Program-made: the position numbers and the translations under genes | Assembly: GCA_007922195.1 (NCBI GenBank) | Contig: ML681981.1 | Span: 9,600,857 to 9,664,856 of the forward strand | DNA from: Podocnemis expansa | Lineage: Eukaryota; Chordata; Testudines; Podocnemididae | Direction of reading: 5' to 3' | Length of the DNA stretch: 64,000 nt | The notes under the pieces: model-generated | What the model saw: the letters and a program-made list of their open reading frames with translations, nothing else | Database searches by the model: none | What the model was told of the DNA's origin: nothing | Part shown: positions 23,591 to 35,270 of the stretch, piece after piece | Numbering within the stretch: the stretch's first letter is position 1 | How the letters are laid out: each line of letters starts with the position of its first letter

Positions 23591-24299
23591 TAGTATTCAG
23601 TTGGAAAAATAATAATGTATATAGAAGAAAATTCAGATAATTTGTTACATGACAGTTTTATAAAACTGATCATTTGGTAGTGTGATAATGTACATGTATA
23701 GTCGGATACAACAAAATAATTGCAGAATGCTATTGTAAAAAAACAGAAATGACTTCACAGCAGAGACTTAAAAGTGCAAACAGTCTTTGCCTACCATTAG
23801 GTAGTGATTAGATTAACACAAAGTAATACAATTTGTATGTTTGCAAACCCTACTGCTAGAATGTGGTTATTCACAAATTTACTTCTGTTTTTAATTGATC
23901 TGAAATAGTGCCATCTGGGAAATGTATATTAACAGTTTATTACTTATTCTTTCCACATAAAGATTTACAATACTTCAAAAAAAATCTTGTTGTATTGAAT
24001 TTCTGATTACATCAGAGCAGCTGTTGAATATAATTAAAAACATCTTGTTCACTTGTTAAATTAGTGAGGTGTGTGTGTGTGGGTGTGTGTGGGGGTGTTT
24101 TCCTTAGAATATGCACTCTGTTTCTGAGCTAAAAAAAAATCCAAGCAATAGTTAGTACAACAACAATCTCCACAGGCATAGGTGGTGCTGATCCTGTCCC
24201 CCCTCTTCAGTTCCTTCTTTCCACCTAAGAGTCGGTCTTGGAGCTATTACCCTTGCTTAGTGCAAGCACCTATTCTTTGTGTTGCTTCATAACCTTTCT
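23591..24299. other. AT-rich spacer with (GT)n microsatellite
   Basis: No gene. A GT-rich microsatellite (gtgtgtgtgtgtggg type) lies at about 24067-24098. The 5' end of the DIRS element may lie within the last 150 bases, but I see no clear terminus. Confidence 0.5.
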
Positions 24300-24415
24300 T
24301 TGGGTTGTATCGTGGCTAACAGCAGTTTTTCAGCCTATAACAAGTTTGGTAGGTCCCTGACATCGAGCACTGGTCAACTTTCATCACTCCAGATCCAAAT
24401 GTGGAGCCTTCATCA

Positions 24416-26455
24416 TGCCTGGCTTCAAACCACGTGCTTCCTGTGGTAAGGCCTTCTCTACCAGCAACATGCCTTGAGAAGTGCTTGAAGTGCCTGGGTG
24501 AGAGCCACAAGGCCAATAAATGCCACATTTGTTGGTCCTTCAAGCTGAGGACCTAGAAAGAATGGGAAAACCACCTTTGGTCCATAGCCATGGAAGAGGC
24601 CCTTTGCCTGACATGTGGTGCTGGCCTGTGTGTCGACTGCACTGACCCCTCCTGCACAGAGAATGCACCCTGCACCAGCTACTCCTTGGCACCACTCCCT
24701 ATCGGGGAAGAAGAAGCCCTGTATCGGAAGAGAGGAGGCTGCTCCTAAACCCCGGGCGTAAGAGGGGAAGCACCACTCGGATCTGACACCATTTGAGATC
24801 CCCTGCATGGGGAAAGGTCCTTCCCTGACTAGGGGCCCAAGACCACATGACATCCCAGTTCTGTCTACACTAGAGGCAGCAAGAGCACTACTGCAGCTGT
24901 CTATACCTTCTCCACCACCAACACTAGTCACATCAAGGAGGAAGCCTTTGTTCTTGTTAAAGGGCTGGCTCAAAACTGAGCGTGGGCCTAGTCCTGTGGT
25001 ACTGCAGGAATTGGTGCAGGACCCTGAGCAATGGCACAGGAGCCCATCCTGGGATCAAGCATCCATGCCTTCCTCACTAGTGTCTTGCTTTGAGGAATCC
25101 TGGCACTGGTGTTCTCCTTCTCCGATGCAACCCAAATCTTCATCTTCAGGATAGCAGTCAAGTGTAGGAGAAGAACTCCAGTCTCCACTGCTCTTGTTGC
25201 CACATGGTTCTTCCAGGGACCAGTCATGGGCCTTCTCTCCATAGCCCTACTCCCAGTCCATATAACTGAGAGACTCCAGTGTCTGGCACCAGCTCTGGAA
25301 GTCCTCCTCCTTTCTGGCACCAGCCATTGCATGCCCATCTGGCAAGCATTAGAGGAAGTTCCTGGTGTTGGCGTCCTGGAGCTGATCAAGGGGTCGCAGA
25401 TGCCATGACTTGGTGTCTACCCCACTGTCTCAACATCCTCCAACCGCTGAGGCCTTGGCACTGGAGCACTGAAGAGGTCAGCACCAGAAGGAGACCTGCC
25501 TGCTGGCACAGTGCAGAAAGGTGATGCTGGCACCGGCGGCTCCCGCTCAGATCTTTGAGGACTGGACAGCTAGGTGGGTTGGCTGGGGACTCTGGGAGTC
25601 CTCTTGGAGGGAGCCACATCCCTGGGCTCATCAAAACTGGCTATGTCCCCAGGGGGATGGAACTTGCAGGGGTCCAACATAGACTCGACCTGGGAGAGAG
25701 CACCTTGGGCATGGGAAGAGAGAGCTCAAGAGTCTTATCCTCATCCTCCCCCAATGAGGCAGCCTACCAAAGGTCCCTCTCACTCCTAGAGGACCCCAGA
25801 GCACACTAGGAGCTTCTGAAACACCTAGAGCTCACAGGAGTTTGTCAGGGACTTCAACCCCCAATTTGATATGGGAGAAGTTACTCCCCCAGCAAGGGTC
25901 ACCCTACCCATGTATGAGGGGGTTTTAAAGATTGCCTGCACCCAGTGGCAAACCCTGTCCTCAGTTCTGGGAGTTTCTAAGGTCATGGAAAGGAAATACC
26001 ATGTACCTGCAGACAAGTTTGGGTTCCTGTTCACCCACCCTACAGTAGGGTCCCTAGTGGTGGATGATGTCTCTCCTTATGGATAACAAGGCAAACCTGC
26101 ATCTACACCAAAGAACAAAGATGCTAAGAAGCTGGACCACACCACAGACTTTGATGCCTTCTTGTAGGACAGTCTAAGGGCAGCCCATGGGACCCTCTTT
26201 ATGTCCTGGGATGCAACAGACGCAGCCAACAGAGGAGTGGCTTCAGCTGTTGCCATGAGGTATGCATCGTGGCTGCAGGGCTCAGGACTATCACCTCAGG
26301 CAATCCAAGACCTTCTCTTTGAGGGCTCAGCATTGTTTGTGGAGTCCACGGATACCAAGCTGCAAGGCATGAAGAACTCTACAGAAAAGCTGTGTTCTTT
26401 GGGGATGTACACCCCACAAATGGCAAGATGCCCTTTTTGTCCCCAACAGTCCTAG
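24416..26455 (+). pseudogene. DIRS gag pseudogene
   Basis: A start context at 24416 gives MPGFKPRASCGK. After a frameshift come CLGESH and KCHICWSFK at 24491-24550, the cysteine/histidine knuckle seen near the gag N-terminus of DIRS elements. A Ser/Pro/Glu-rich middle follows. The conserved core at 25871-26086 reads MERKYHVPADKFGFLFTHP and GSLVVDDV. The end at 26201-26455 carries RYASWLQGSGLS and LCSLGMYTP. Stops interrupt after SPYG (26082) and near 26166. Gag would bind element RNA and build particles. Identification rests on remembered DIRS gag motifs and is firm for the core. Confidence 0.8.
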
Positions 26456-26759
26456 TTCCAGCAGCAGCCACAGCAACATCATCAGCAGGGCTCATGCAAT
26501 CAATCCTTTCAACCATTTCAACAACCCTATGGAAACTGAGACAGAGATAGAAATAGAGGGAGCAGGGGAGGTTGGAGCCAGAGCTCCAACCAGTCCTCCC
26601 GCCAGGGCAACAACGATTGGTCAGCTAATCAGATACAGAGATTCTGACCAGCTGCCGAAGGGCCATGACCACTCCTGTCTCCTTTCTTACCCCCGTAGTT
26701 CGAAATCACCTCGGACTGCTGGATCCTTGATACAGTCTCCAAAGGCTACACCCTGAAGT

Positions 26760-28390
26760 TCAGGTCCAGGTCCCCCCAGCAGAAAACCGCCCCCTCAATT
26801 TCCAACCAGGGAATCTTTCCACAAAATCCTGCTTGGACAGGAAGGCTGAAAGCTCCTTGGACTCAGGGCAATAGAACGAGTACCCTGAAAAGAAAAGGGA
26901 AAGGGTTTTTACTCCAGGTAATTCTTGGTCCCAAGCACAAACAGGGGCTGAGACTATCCTAGACTTAAGGTGTTTAAGCAAGTACCTTAGAAAAACAAAG
27001 TTTTGCATGGTTTCTCTAGCTGATATCATTCTGTCCCTAGACTTGAGCGACTGTTTTGCAGCCCTTGACCAAAAGGACACTTACTTTCACTTTGCTATCA
27101 GACCCAAACAGAGGAAGTTCCCCAGATTCATGATAGGGAATGAACACTTCTCGTTCACAGCACTCCCCTTTGGACTCTCCCTTGCACCAAGGATGTTCAC
27201 GAAGTGTGCAGCTGTAGTAGCAGCTCACTTAAGAAAACAAGGTATCCAAATTTTTTCTTACCTGGATGACTTGCTCGTCAGGGGGTCCAAAACTCAGGTC
27301 CACCACAGTATCCACTCCACTCAAAAGCTGTATGACAGGTTAGGTCTTCTCCTAAATCTGGAAAAATCAAAACTGACCACCACACACAAGAGAGAGAGTT
27401 CATTGAGGCCCACCTAGACTCAAGACAGGCCAGGGCATCTCTCCCACTCTCCAGGTTTCAGTCAATGTCTACCATCATTTCAGACCTACACCGCTCCCCA
27501 CTACAACATGAGGTGGTGTCTCCAACTACTGGGCCACATGGTGGCCTCCACATACGTGATAAGGATGGCCTGTCTCTGCAGGAGACCATTGCAGTCTTAG
27601 CTGGTGGTGGTATACTGCCTGCATAGCCACTCTCTAGATTAGATGATCACCATCCTGAAAGACATCCTAAAAACCCTCATAATCTGGCAATACCCAGACT
27701 TCACGAGGCAAGAGGTCCCCTTTGAGACCCAAGACCCATCAGTGACCTTAATCACGGATGCCTCAGATCTGGGGTGGAACGCCCACATGAGCAATGGCCT
27801 TTCCTCGCAGGGGAGGTGGTTGGTGGAGGAGACCCCTTTCGACATAAACATCAGAGAGATGAGGGCAACCCACCTGACCTGCAAAGTTTTCTTGGACATG
27901 ATCGGGGGAAGACTGTGCAGATTCTGATGGACAAGGCAGCGCTGATTTTTTTTACCTCAGCTACTGGGAGGAGCACGGTCATTTGCCCTGTGCAAGGAGG
28001 CAGTCTCCCTATAGGAGGTAGCGCTACAGAACGATTTCTACCTGCTGGTGGCTCACCTACCAGGGTGAACAACAACCAGGTGAACAAACTCAGCAGACAG
28101 TTCCTTCCCCAACATGAATGGTCACTTCACCCAGAGGTGATGGGTCACCTCTTCTGAAAATGGGAGATCCCCTCCTTTTGCATCCCACAAAAATCACAAA
28201 TGTGGCCTATGCTGCTCCACCCAGGGGCAGAGAGAGAGGGTCAATATCAGATGCTCTCCTGAGCAGCTGGGAGGGACCCCTCCTTTATGCCTTTCTGTCT
28301 ATACCCCTGATCCACAAAGTATTGCTGAAAATCGAGAGGGACAGAGCAGATGTAATCATGGTGGCCCCGGCCTGGCCTCGCCAGCCTTAG
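26760..28390 (+). pseudogene. DIRS reverse transcriptase / RNase H pseudogene
   Basis: The RT palm is clear: LDLRCLSKYLRK upstream, ALDQKDTYFHF as motif A, LPFGLSLAPRMFTK as motif B and SYLDD as the catalytic motif C (codons from about 27256). NLEKSKL follows. After a frameshift near 27390, RNase H shows LITDASDLGWNAH (27757 region) and FDINIREMRA. The segment at 28118-28390 keeps SISDALLSSW, LLYAFLSIPLI and VMVAPAWPRQP-like words of the DIRS pol linker. The protein would copy element RNA into DNA; at least three shifts and several stops make it dead. Confidence 0.85.
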
Positions 28391-28860
28391 TACAGCACTT
28401 TCCTCGACTTGTCAGTGCTCCTGCCCATGGTGCTCCCACTCCAGGCAGATCTCCTAACCCAGGACTCAGATCACCTTCAGCACCCAGACCTGATCTCCTT
28501 TCACCTGATGGCATGGAGGTTACATAGCTGGGCCCAGACGAAAGGGCCTGCTCTGAGGAAGTACAGCAGGATCTAATAGCAGGAAACCTTCCACATGAGC
28601 AATCTACAAAGCTAAGTGGAAGCGTTTCTCCTTGGTGGGCAGCAGCCAGAGTGGTCACTCCAGTGTCCTCTCCCATCCAAATCATACTTGATTACCTCCT
28701 GTTTTTGAAGGGGTGAGGCCTAGCAGTAATATCTCTCAAAGCGCACCTGGCAGCAATTTCAGCCTTACACTCCACCTTCCAGTGAGTCACCCCCTTATCA
28801 CACTCCAAGACATCCAGATTCCTTGAGGAGGTGGAGAGAGTCTTTCTGCAGGTGCAAGAC

Positions 28861-29566
28861 CTGGTTCCACAGTAGGACTTGAGCCTAGTTACTTGAACGA
28901 GGGGTTCAGTAACCCATCCTTTGAGTCATTAGACTCATGCTCCCCCATAGTCCTATCATGGAAAGTAGCATTCCTGGTGCCCATTACCTCAGCAAGGAGG
29001 GTGTCAGAACAAAAGGCCCTATCCTCAGAACCACCCTGTACAGTGTTCCGCAAGGACAAAATTCAGCTCTGCCCACACCTGGCCGGCTTACCTAATGTAG
29101 TCTCACCCTTCTATGTAAATCAGGAAATTTTCCTTCCAGTGTTTTTCCCAGGACCACACCTGACCAAGAATCAGAGAAGGTGGCACACGCTTGATGTTAG
29201 AAGGGCACTTACCATATACATCAAGCGGACCAGATCCTTCTGTAAATTGACCCAACTCTTTGTTGCAGTCACCAAGCACATGAGGGGTCAGGCAGAGACA
29301 TCACAGCACATTTCATCATGGATAATGAGCTGCATTAAGGACCGCTACTACTGGGCAAAGATTCCACTTCAGGGGAAGGTCAAAGTGCATTTGATCAGGG
29401 CGCAAGCATCATCAACAGCCTTCTTGGTTCAGGAGCTCATAAGAGCGATTTGTAGGGCAGACACCTGGTCTTCAGTACATCTGTCTCTCATTATGCCATC
29501 GTGCAGCAAGCAAGAGATGTGGCCTTTGGCAGAGCGATATTACAGGTGAGGAAACCTCAGCTCCGC
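28861..29566 (+). pseudogene. DIRS tyrosine recombinase pseudogene
   Basis: A 218-codon frame (28893-29549) gives ITSARRVSE with the first catalytic Arg (about residues 35-36), HTLDVRRAL, and VHLIRAQASS with the His-x-x-Arg box at residues 166 and 169. The last box is out of frame: a +/-1 shift near 29475 puts the expected SHYAIVQQARDVAFGR end in another frame. Upstream codons (28690-28892) are broken by stops. The enzyme would join circular cDNA to the genome by strand exchange through an active tyrosine. The best preserved domain of the element. Confidence 0.85.
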
Positions 29567-29597
29567 TCACTATCCTAAACAAGGCTTGTAAATCACA

Positions 29598-29910
29598 TGA
29601 ATAAGAATGGATGTGAGCAGAGTGCAAAGAATGGAGGGTTACTTACCCATAAAAGTACTTCTTTGAGATGGACTGCTCACATACATTCCATAGCTTTCCA
29701 CCATCCCTGCTTTTCAGAGTTAGTGGAAAGAAGAACTTTAAGGGGAGCATGGTTGGCACCACCTATATGCTGCAGCCAGAGCATGGTGCAGAGGGAGAGT
29801 TGGTAACTGACTCTATGGAGACAAGCTAAGGCAAAAAGCTTCTGAATGACTGTGCTCCATGGCATGTACACATCTGAATAAGAATTTATGTGAGCAGCCC
29901 ATCTCAAAGA
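29598..29910. repeat. DIRS 3' terminal repeats
   Basis: Segment 29662-29682 is the inverse of 29888-29908 at 20 of 21 bases (atgtgagcag / ctgctcacat core). Segment 29598-29632 repeats the right copy directly (gaataagaat...atgtgagcag). The combination of direct and inverted short repeats at the 3' side fits the split terminal repeat system of DIRS elements. Confidence 0.65.
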
Positions 29911-29924
29911 AGGATGTTTAAGGA

Positions 29925-30035
29925 TTTTACCCACGAAAGCTCATGAGAAAAATAAATTTGCTAGTGTTTAAGTGCCACAGGACTCTTGGTTGTGTTTTTT
30001 TTTTCCTGGCCTAGACTAACACGGCTGCTGTTTGG
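29925..30035 (+). mobile_element. Penelope-like family A tail
   Basis: Sense tail with cccacgaaagctcatg, aataaatttgctagt, agtgccacaggactc and ctagactaacacggctg. It abuts the DIRS 3' end directly. Confidence 0.7.
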
Positions 30036-31737
30036 AACTATGGATAAGTAACCCACCTATATAGTGGAGGGCTCCAGACTACATTACTAACTTTGGTGGG
30101 GAGGAAAAAGTCTCCCTGTTTGGCAAACTTCCAGTGAATTTCAGGACCTTTAGATCTAGTCCATTATACTTTTTTTTTTTTTTTTTAAACTGTGTTCATC
30201 CTGAAGTAAAGAGTAAAGACAAGCAAGCAGTACGGCTGGCCTTCGGTGTACAAAAATTGTCAGCATCCCTAAAATGAGATTATTTTAAAAATAATGAATA
30301 CTGTTTTAAAATGTATTCTCGTTATTTACCTTTTAGTTTTTAAGCCCATATGTTACAGTTAAGTCATATTTTCAGTCTTTTCTCAACAATAGTGAGGGAT
30401 AGAATTTTTTTGTTAAAACAAAACCTGAAATTCACAGTCATGGGAGTCCAGGAACCTAGAGATTTAAGGAAAATACCAAATATTGTGAGACTGACAATCA
30501 GATCATGAGTGGTGGAAATACACATCTCATCTCTTTCAGTCATTTTTTTAAGGTTAATGGGTTCAAAGGAAATTCTTAGCATTAAGCAAAATAATTTTTA
30601 TCATTATGTTGATCATCATCAAATAATGTTGATCATTATCAAAATCATGTTGAAGTAGTCAAAGATTCTTAGGCAGTTCACCACAGCTGCAGTTAAAAAG
30701 TTTAATACATAATTGAGTATTTAACCAAGTAATATTAATTTTATTAGTTGAAATACTTCAGTAAACCCATATAATTTTTTGGTTTCATACCTATTTAATA
30801 CCATTGAATTTGTCAGTTTTCATGGGCTCAGGAGCAAATCTTTATATATAGTTATAATTGGTTCAGAATTGTTTGAGGCTTTTGAAGAATTTCTAACTAG
30901 GACAGATGTAATTTGTATGGGGCACAGTCTTGAGTTTTAATATCTATGGAACATTTTTTTCTCCAAATAAATTGCTTATAAAAAGTAGTTATCCATTTAG
31001 CAATTAACAAAAAAAAAAATGAAGATAGCAGTTTTCATGGTTTTTGCTTTCACTTTTCATCAGTACTGCATACTCTTGCTTAAATTAAATTATGTAAATC
31101 ATTAGTCTGCTCTGTAGATTGAGGTCTCTTAGTATTTCTTTCCACAAGGCTTTAAACAGTTTTTGCAGCATTTATTTTGTTGGGCTAAAGCATTTACTTA
31201 TTTACTTATGTATTATTTGAGCATCCTGTCTCTGGTAAGTGCTTTGTAGTCACTCTAGAAGAGAAGCTCCCTGCACTGAGGAACTCATCTTCTGAGGACA
31301 GATAGACAAGTAGACAGTGGTTAGAGGAGGAAGTCAAACAAATTGGGAACATTTAATATGTCAGCTAGATCCACTGTAGTGGGAAGCACAACAGACCTGG
31401 GTGTTAAGGAGAAGTCTCCCATTAAACTAAGCTTTATCCACCTAACCATTTCACAGTGTCCTCTTACCTGTGAAAACTCAGTAGTGCATCAGTGGTGGAA
31501 ACTGTAGAGAGAACGTGTGCCATCACCAGTTTCACTTTCATTTTCACCCACACCCCTCATTATTATTATTATTGAAAATAAGCGCAACTAGGCTTGCTTA
31601 AATACAGTTACAGGAAGCCTACCTTGGTATTATGGTGTTGGCCAATGTTCGTGAATCACTGTGTCTTTATTTATACAGGCCATCTGAATGTGCTCCAGAA
31701 AAACAGACACATTCATTTGACATTATTTGAATGTGCA
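30036..31737. other. AT-rich intronic stretch
   Basis: No gene recognised. Contains a poly(T) run near 30170-30186, a short repeated word (gttgatcat) near 30608-30640 and an (ATT)n run near 31559. Confidence 0.45.
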
Positions 31738-32109
31738 GTATTGTTCTAACCATGTTGGTCCCCAGCTGGTAGAGAAACAAAATGGATGAGGTAATATCTT
31801 TTATAGGATCAACTTCTGTGAGAGAGACAAATTTTCAAGCTGCACAAAGCTTTTTTAGGTCTGGGAAAGGTTCTGTCAGCCTCCTAACATAATTCAGGGT
31901 GGAACAGATTGTAAAAAAGGTCAGCCACAGATCCCATATTGTGTTAATGGGTCACCTTACCTTGAATGGTTCTTTACAATGTGTAACTGCTTTCAGTAAA
32001 CAAAGTAATCACCCTATAACTTGCTTATCAGTCCTCATCCTCAGAGGAAGCCTGTGCATCATCTTCAGAAGACAAGTCTGGGAGCTTGAAATTCATACTT
32101 CTGCTAGAC

Positions 32110-32430
32110 CATTGGTTCTCTGACGCTGCATTGTGACACCTTAGTGTGTTGCTGCACAGGGCTGAGTGTGTCTCTGGGAGCTGGCCCATTCCCAAAAGAA
32201 ACTCCCCACCACTGAAACAAACCCATCCAAACCCAGCTTTCCTCATGGGATTTTCTTCCGGTGATGAGGTTTTTTTCATTGTGGGGATTTGTGCCACCTC
32301 CAAAACTTCCAGTGGTGGTGGGATTTTTTTCCAGCAGTGGGCGGCTTCTTGGTTTGCAAGGGCTGTGTGTTGTGCATGGTTGGGTAAGCTGCCGACTGCG
32401 TTGCAATATTGAAGAAATTGAGAACTGCTG
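32110..32430. mobile_element. hAT nonautonomous element with perfect target duplication
   Basis: Flanked by identical tgctagac at 32102-32109 and 32431-32438. Ends CATTGGTTCTC and, inverted, CAGCAGTTCTC. Inserted in the coding end of the family B Penelope-like element. No coding capacity. Confidence 0.85.
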
Positions 32431-32628
32431 TGCTAGACACTAAAAATTATGGAACAGTAAAAAGACTATTTATGGCTTATTACAACAATCTGTAACCCTC
32501 CCCCCCCTCTTTTCCTGTGACTGGAGTATGAGTGGTGTAAAGGGGACACTCAACTTTGGATGATCCCCCATGACATGTGTTAACTGTTTATGCTAAAGTC
32601 TGCTCCATCTTGCATTTAACTTTGATAC

Positions 32629-32901
32629 TGGGGCTATCTACACTAGAAGTGCTATAGCTATGGGGATGTAGCACTTCTGGTGAAGATGCGGTATATGCTG
32701 ATGTGAAAGAACTCTTCTGTAGGCATAATTATTTCACCTCCCACAAGAGGCAATACCCATCAGTGGGAGAAGCTCTCCCAACAAAATAGTGCTGTCCACA
32801 GCAGTGCTGAGGTGGTGTAACTCTACATGGTTCATGGATTTGAGGTGTGAATACTCACATGACCTAAGTTATACTAAATTAAGTGGTGGTGTAGACAAAG
32901 G
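32629..32901. mobile_element. MITE with CTATCTACACT / GTGTAGAC ends
   Basis: The left end TGGGGCTATCTACACTAG and the right end ggtggtgtagacaaagg form imperfect terminal repeats. It interrupts the 3' UTR of the Penelope-like element between tttgatac and catctttccc. The target duplication is weak, so superfamily assignment is open. Confidence 0.55.
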
Positions 32902-33394
32902 TTGCAAGCATCTTTCCCACACCTTAAAGAGAGCTCTGCATGGCTCAAAAGTTGTCTTATCAACAGACATTGGTCCAATAAAAGATATTATCTCACCTAA
33001 CTTGTAAAGAACTGGGAAACATTTCTCATAACAAATGTTTTAGATGCAACAAAGCCTACATCTTGGAAGGGGTTTGAGGTGATCCCTGCAACCTCATCTA
33101 ACACTGTGGAATAACAACTTCATTTAGCACAGGTACTGTAGTTTCAGGATGTGATTTGTAGAAAGGCTTTGTAATGGTTTGTGGTTAGTGGTGTCTGTTT
33201 ATTCTTGTTTAAAGTAACACAATGAATTACAGTAACTGTACATGTAGGTGGTTTAGATAGTATTTGGTAGGAATTCACATGGTAGAGTAATGCTTCATGG
33301 TCCTGGGATAAATGAAAGGTGGCTGAATGGATTGACCATTGGCTAATATGAAGGAAACAAAGACAAAGCATGAATCAGATATTCTCAAGCTAGA

Positions 33395-33600
33395 AAGACC
33401 TTTGGGATGGAAGTAGGATCTGGTGTTAGATACTTTGTTTGCATTATTTATATAAATGGTCTGAACAGTGGTGTTGAAAGCATGTTTTCTAAGGTTGCAG
33501 ATATTGCAAAAATGGAAAGAACATCAAATATTGAACAGCATAGTCAGCCTCAGAAAGATAATTTAAGTACCTGAGCTGATAGATGGGGAAATGCAGTTGG
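33395..33600 (+). mobile_element. CR1 LINE reverse transcriptase fragment
   Basis: A + strand frame gives GVRYFVCIIYINGLNSGVES followed by MFSKVADIAKM, the CR1 RT region around the F-A-D-D catalytic motif (here F.KVAD). Stops on both sides. An old 5'- and 3'-truncated piece. Confidence 0.6.
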
Positions 33601-35041
33601 AAATAGATAGATAGTGTTTGTGAATAAAACAAGTCTTTGCAGAAACATTGGGGCATGGATGGTCTTGGAGACAGACTTAGCTGTTTATTAATAGAGCTAG
33701 TCCCTCAAGTCAGAATTGAAGCATGTGGTGTGGGGATGGATTTCTGTCTCTGAAAATGTCTGTCACTTTTTTTGAGACCTCAATTTACTCAGGAGCCTGG
33801 CCCAAGTTCTAGGTAGCACAGAAGTAAGTGGGGTGCTGTCCTCTCTTCCCCTCACTAGCTTGTGCAGCTACATTGACATAAGTCTAGTAAAATGAGAGCA
33901 TTCCTAATGAAGTTAGAGTGCCTCTTCATTGGCTTAGAGCCAAATCCTGAGGGATTTTGACTGACTATACAAATGATCCAGAGCTGCATATACTGAGCAT
34001 CTCTGAGGACTTGACTTAACTTATATGATCCGTTCTACCAAGTTCTAGTTTATCTCAATCATCTTTTCTTTTGCAAAAAGTACATCCATGAGAACAAATT
34101 ATTTTATTTCAAGTGTTTCTAGGATAAATATGTACTGGTACAAAGTAATATTAATGTATTTCCTATGAGTCCTCATTTGAATGTGTATGTTATGGATAAG
34201 TGTAGCCATTTGGCATCTGTTGTTGCCTGTCCACAAATTGTCCTAACAACCAGATATTACTTTTGCTGAGAACTGGATGTAATTTTTAAATGGTTAGTGC
34301 TTCTTTATCAACTGATTTGAAACTCCTCAGTATATTTCTATTCGGACAAGTACAAGTGAACTGAAAACTGGATGTTTTTTAGATGCTGATATGAAAATAA
34401 GTGTTTCCAGGTGTACCCTGCATATTAATATCTTACCAATAAGGAGCTTTAGACAATTAAACACCAAGGCAATCACATTTAATTTTAAACCTCCACATTT
34501 GCAGTGAAGTTTTGTGTGTGTGTGTGTGTGTGTTATATATGTGTGTGTGAATATATATATATTATATATGTATATATATGAGTTTCAAGGACTCATTATC
34601 TAGCATTCAGAGAGTTGTACTCAATACTGCAGGATGCTGCACACACAAGATTGTGAACAAAAATAAATAATATTAATTTAGAAAGAATGTGTGATTACAT
34701 GATTCAAACATATTGTAATAGATATATAAAAGCTGGCAGAACTGAAGCTGTCACCCATCAAATCTAAAACAATTTTCCAATAGCAGTATCTTGGAGATCA
34801 GTTTTAAAAGGTCAGTTTTTTATGAAGAGTATGGTTGGAACAATTATATTTTCCTTTCCTCATACTCTAATACAATTGAATTATTTGTGCTCAAACCTCC
34901 ATCTGCTTTGCTTGCTGAAAATCTTCAGACATATTCACCCTAAATGGTGCAAGTTTTTCAGAAAGTTATGAGCAACTGAACATTGATGTTTATGATGTGC
35001 TCTTACACAATCTTAATGACAGTAGGATACAATCTCACTAT
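33601..35041. other. AT-rich intronic stretch with microsatellite
   Basis: No gene recognised. A compound (GT)n-(AT)n microsatellite lies at about 34511-34580. Confidence 0.6.
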
Positions 35042-35270
35042 ATTAGTCGATCCTACATAGACAAGGGGCAGAGGTAGTATCTTTGCTTTCATTGAACTAA
35101 CTTCTGTTGGTGAAAATACAAGCTTTCAGACTTGCACAGAGCTCTTGTTCAGGTCTGTCTTGAAAACTTGTCTCTTATATTCACAGAAGTTGGTCTAATG
35201 AAAGATATCTCGCTCACCTTGTTGTCTCTTTAATATGCTGGGACCAACATGACTACAAAACAACACTGCA
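35042..35270. mobile_element. Penelope-like family B terminal foldback copy
   Basis: The left half (gaggtagtatctttgctttcattg...aacttctgttggtg...cttgttcaggtctg) and the right half (cacagaagttggtctaatgaaagatatc...gctgggaccaacatgactac) are inverse versions of the same terminal segment seen at 31738 and 32945. The coding body is absent. Confidence 0.65.

Larger units (their letters stand above)
24300..29935 (+). mobile_element. DIRS-type tyrosine-recombinase retrotransposon, nearly full length, inactive
   Basis: In order on the + strand: a gag with zinc knuckle, RT with YLDD, RNase H and a tyrosine recombinase, the order that defines DIRS elements. A 3' region with direct and inverted repeats (29598-29632, 29662-29682, 29888-29908) follows. 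DIRS elements are copied through RNA but integrate by a recombinase rather than a DDE integrase, so no target duplication is expected. All frames are broken by stops or shifts. Confidence 0.85.
31738..33006 (+). mobile_element. Penelope-like element family B, C-terminal part and UTRs
   Basis: It starts with a terminal segment (ttctaaccatgttggtcc...gaggtaatatcttttatagg...ggtctgggaaagg). It then runs through the end of a Penelope-like ORF, with fragments LSVLILRGSL and VWELEIHTS at 32025-32105. It closes with an inverted version of the same terminal segment (caacagacattggtccaataaaag) at 32945-33005. The body is split by two younger insertions (32110-32430 and 32629-32901). Removing them rejoins a continuous element. 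PLE proteins pair a reverse transcriptase with a GIY-YIG nuclease; only the last part remains here. Confidence 0.65.

Noticed and set aside
24458..24973. A 171-codon open frame on the minus strand
   Set aside because: It lies opposite the DIRS gag, whose plus-strand motifs are clear. The minus translation has no domain and looks like a chance frame in GC-rich sequence.
34511..34580. The GT/AT microsatellite as a regulatory element
   Set aside because: It is a plain compound microsatellite; nothing around it indicates a function.
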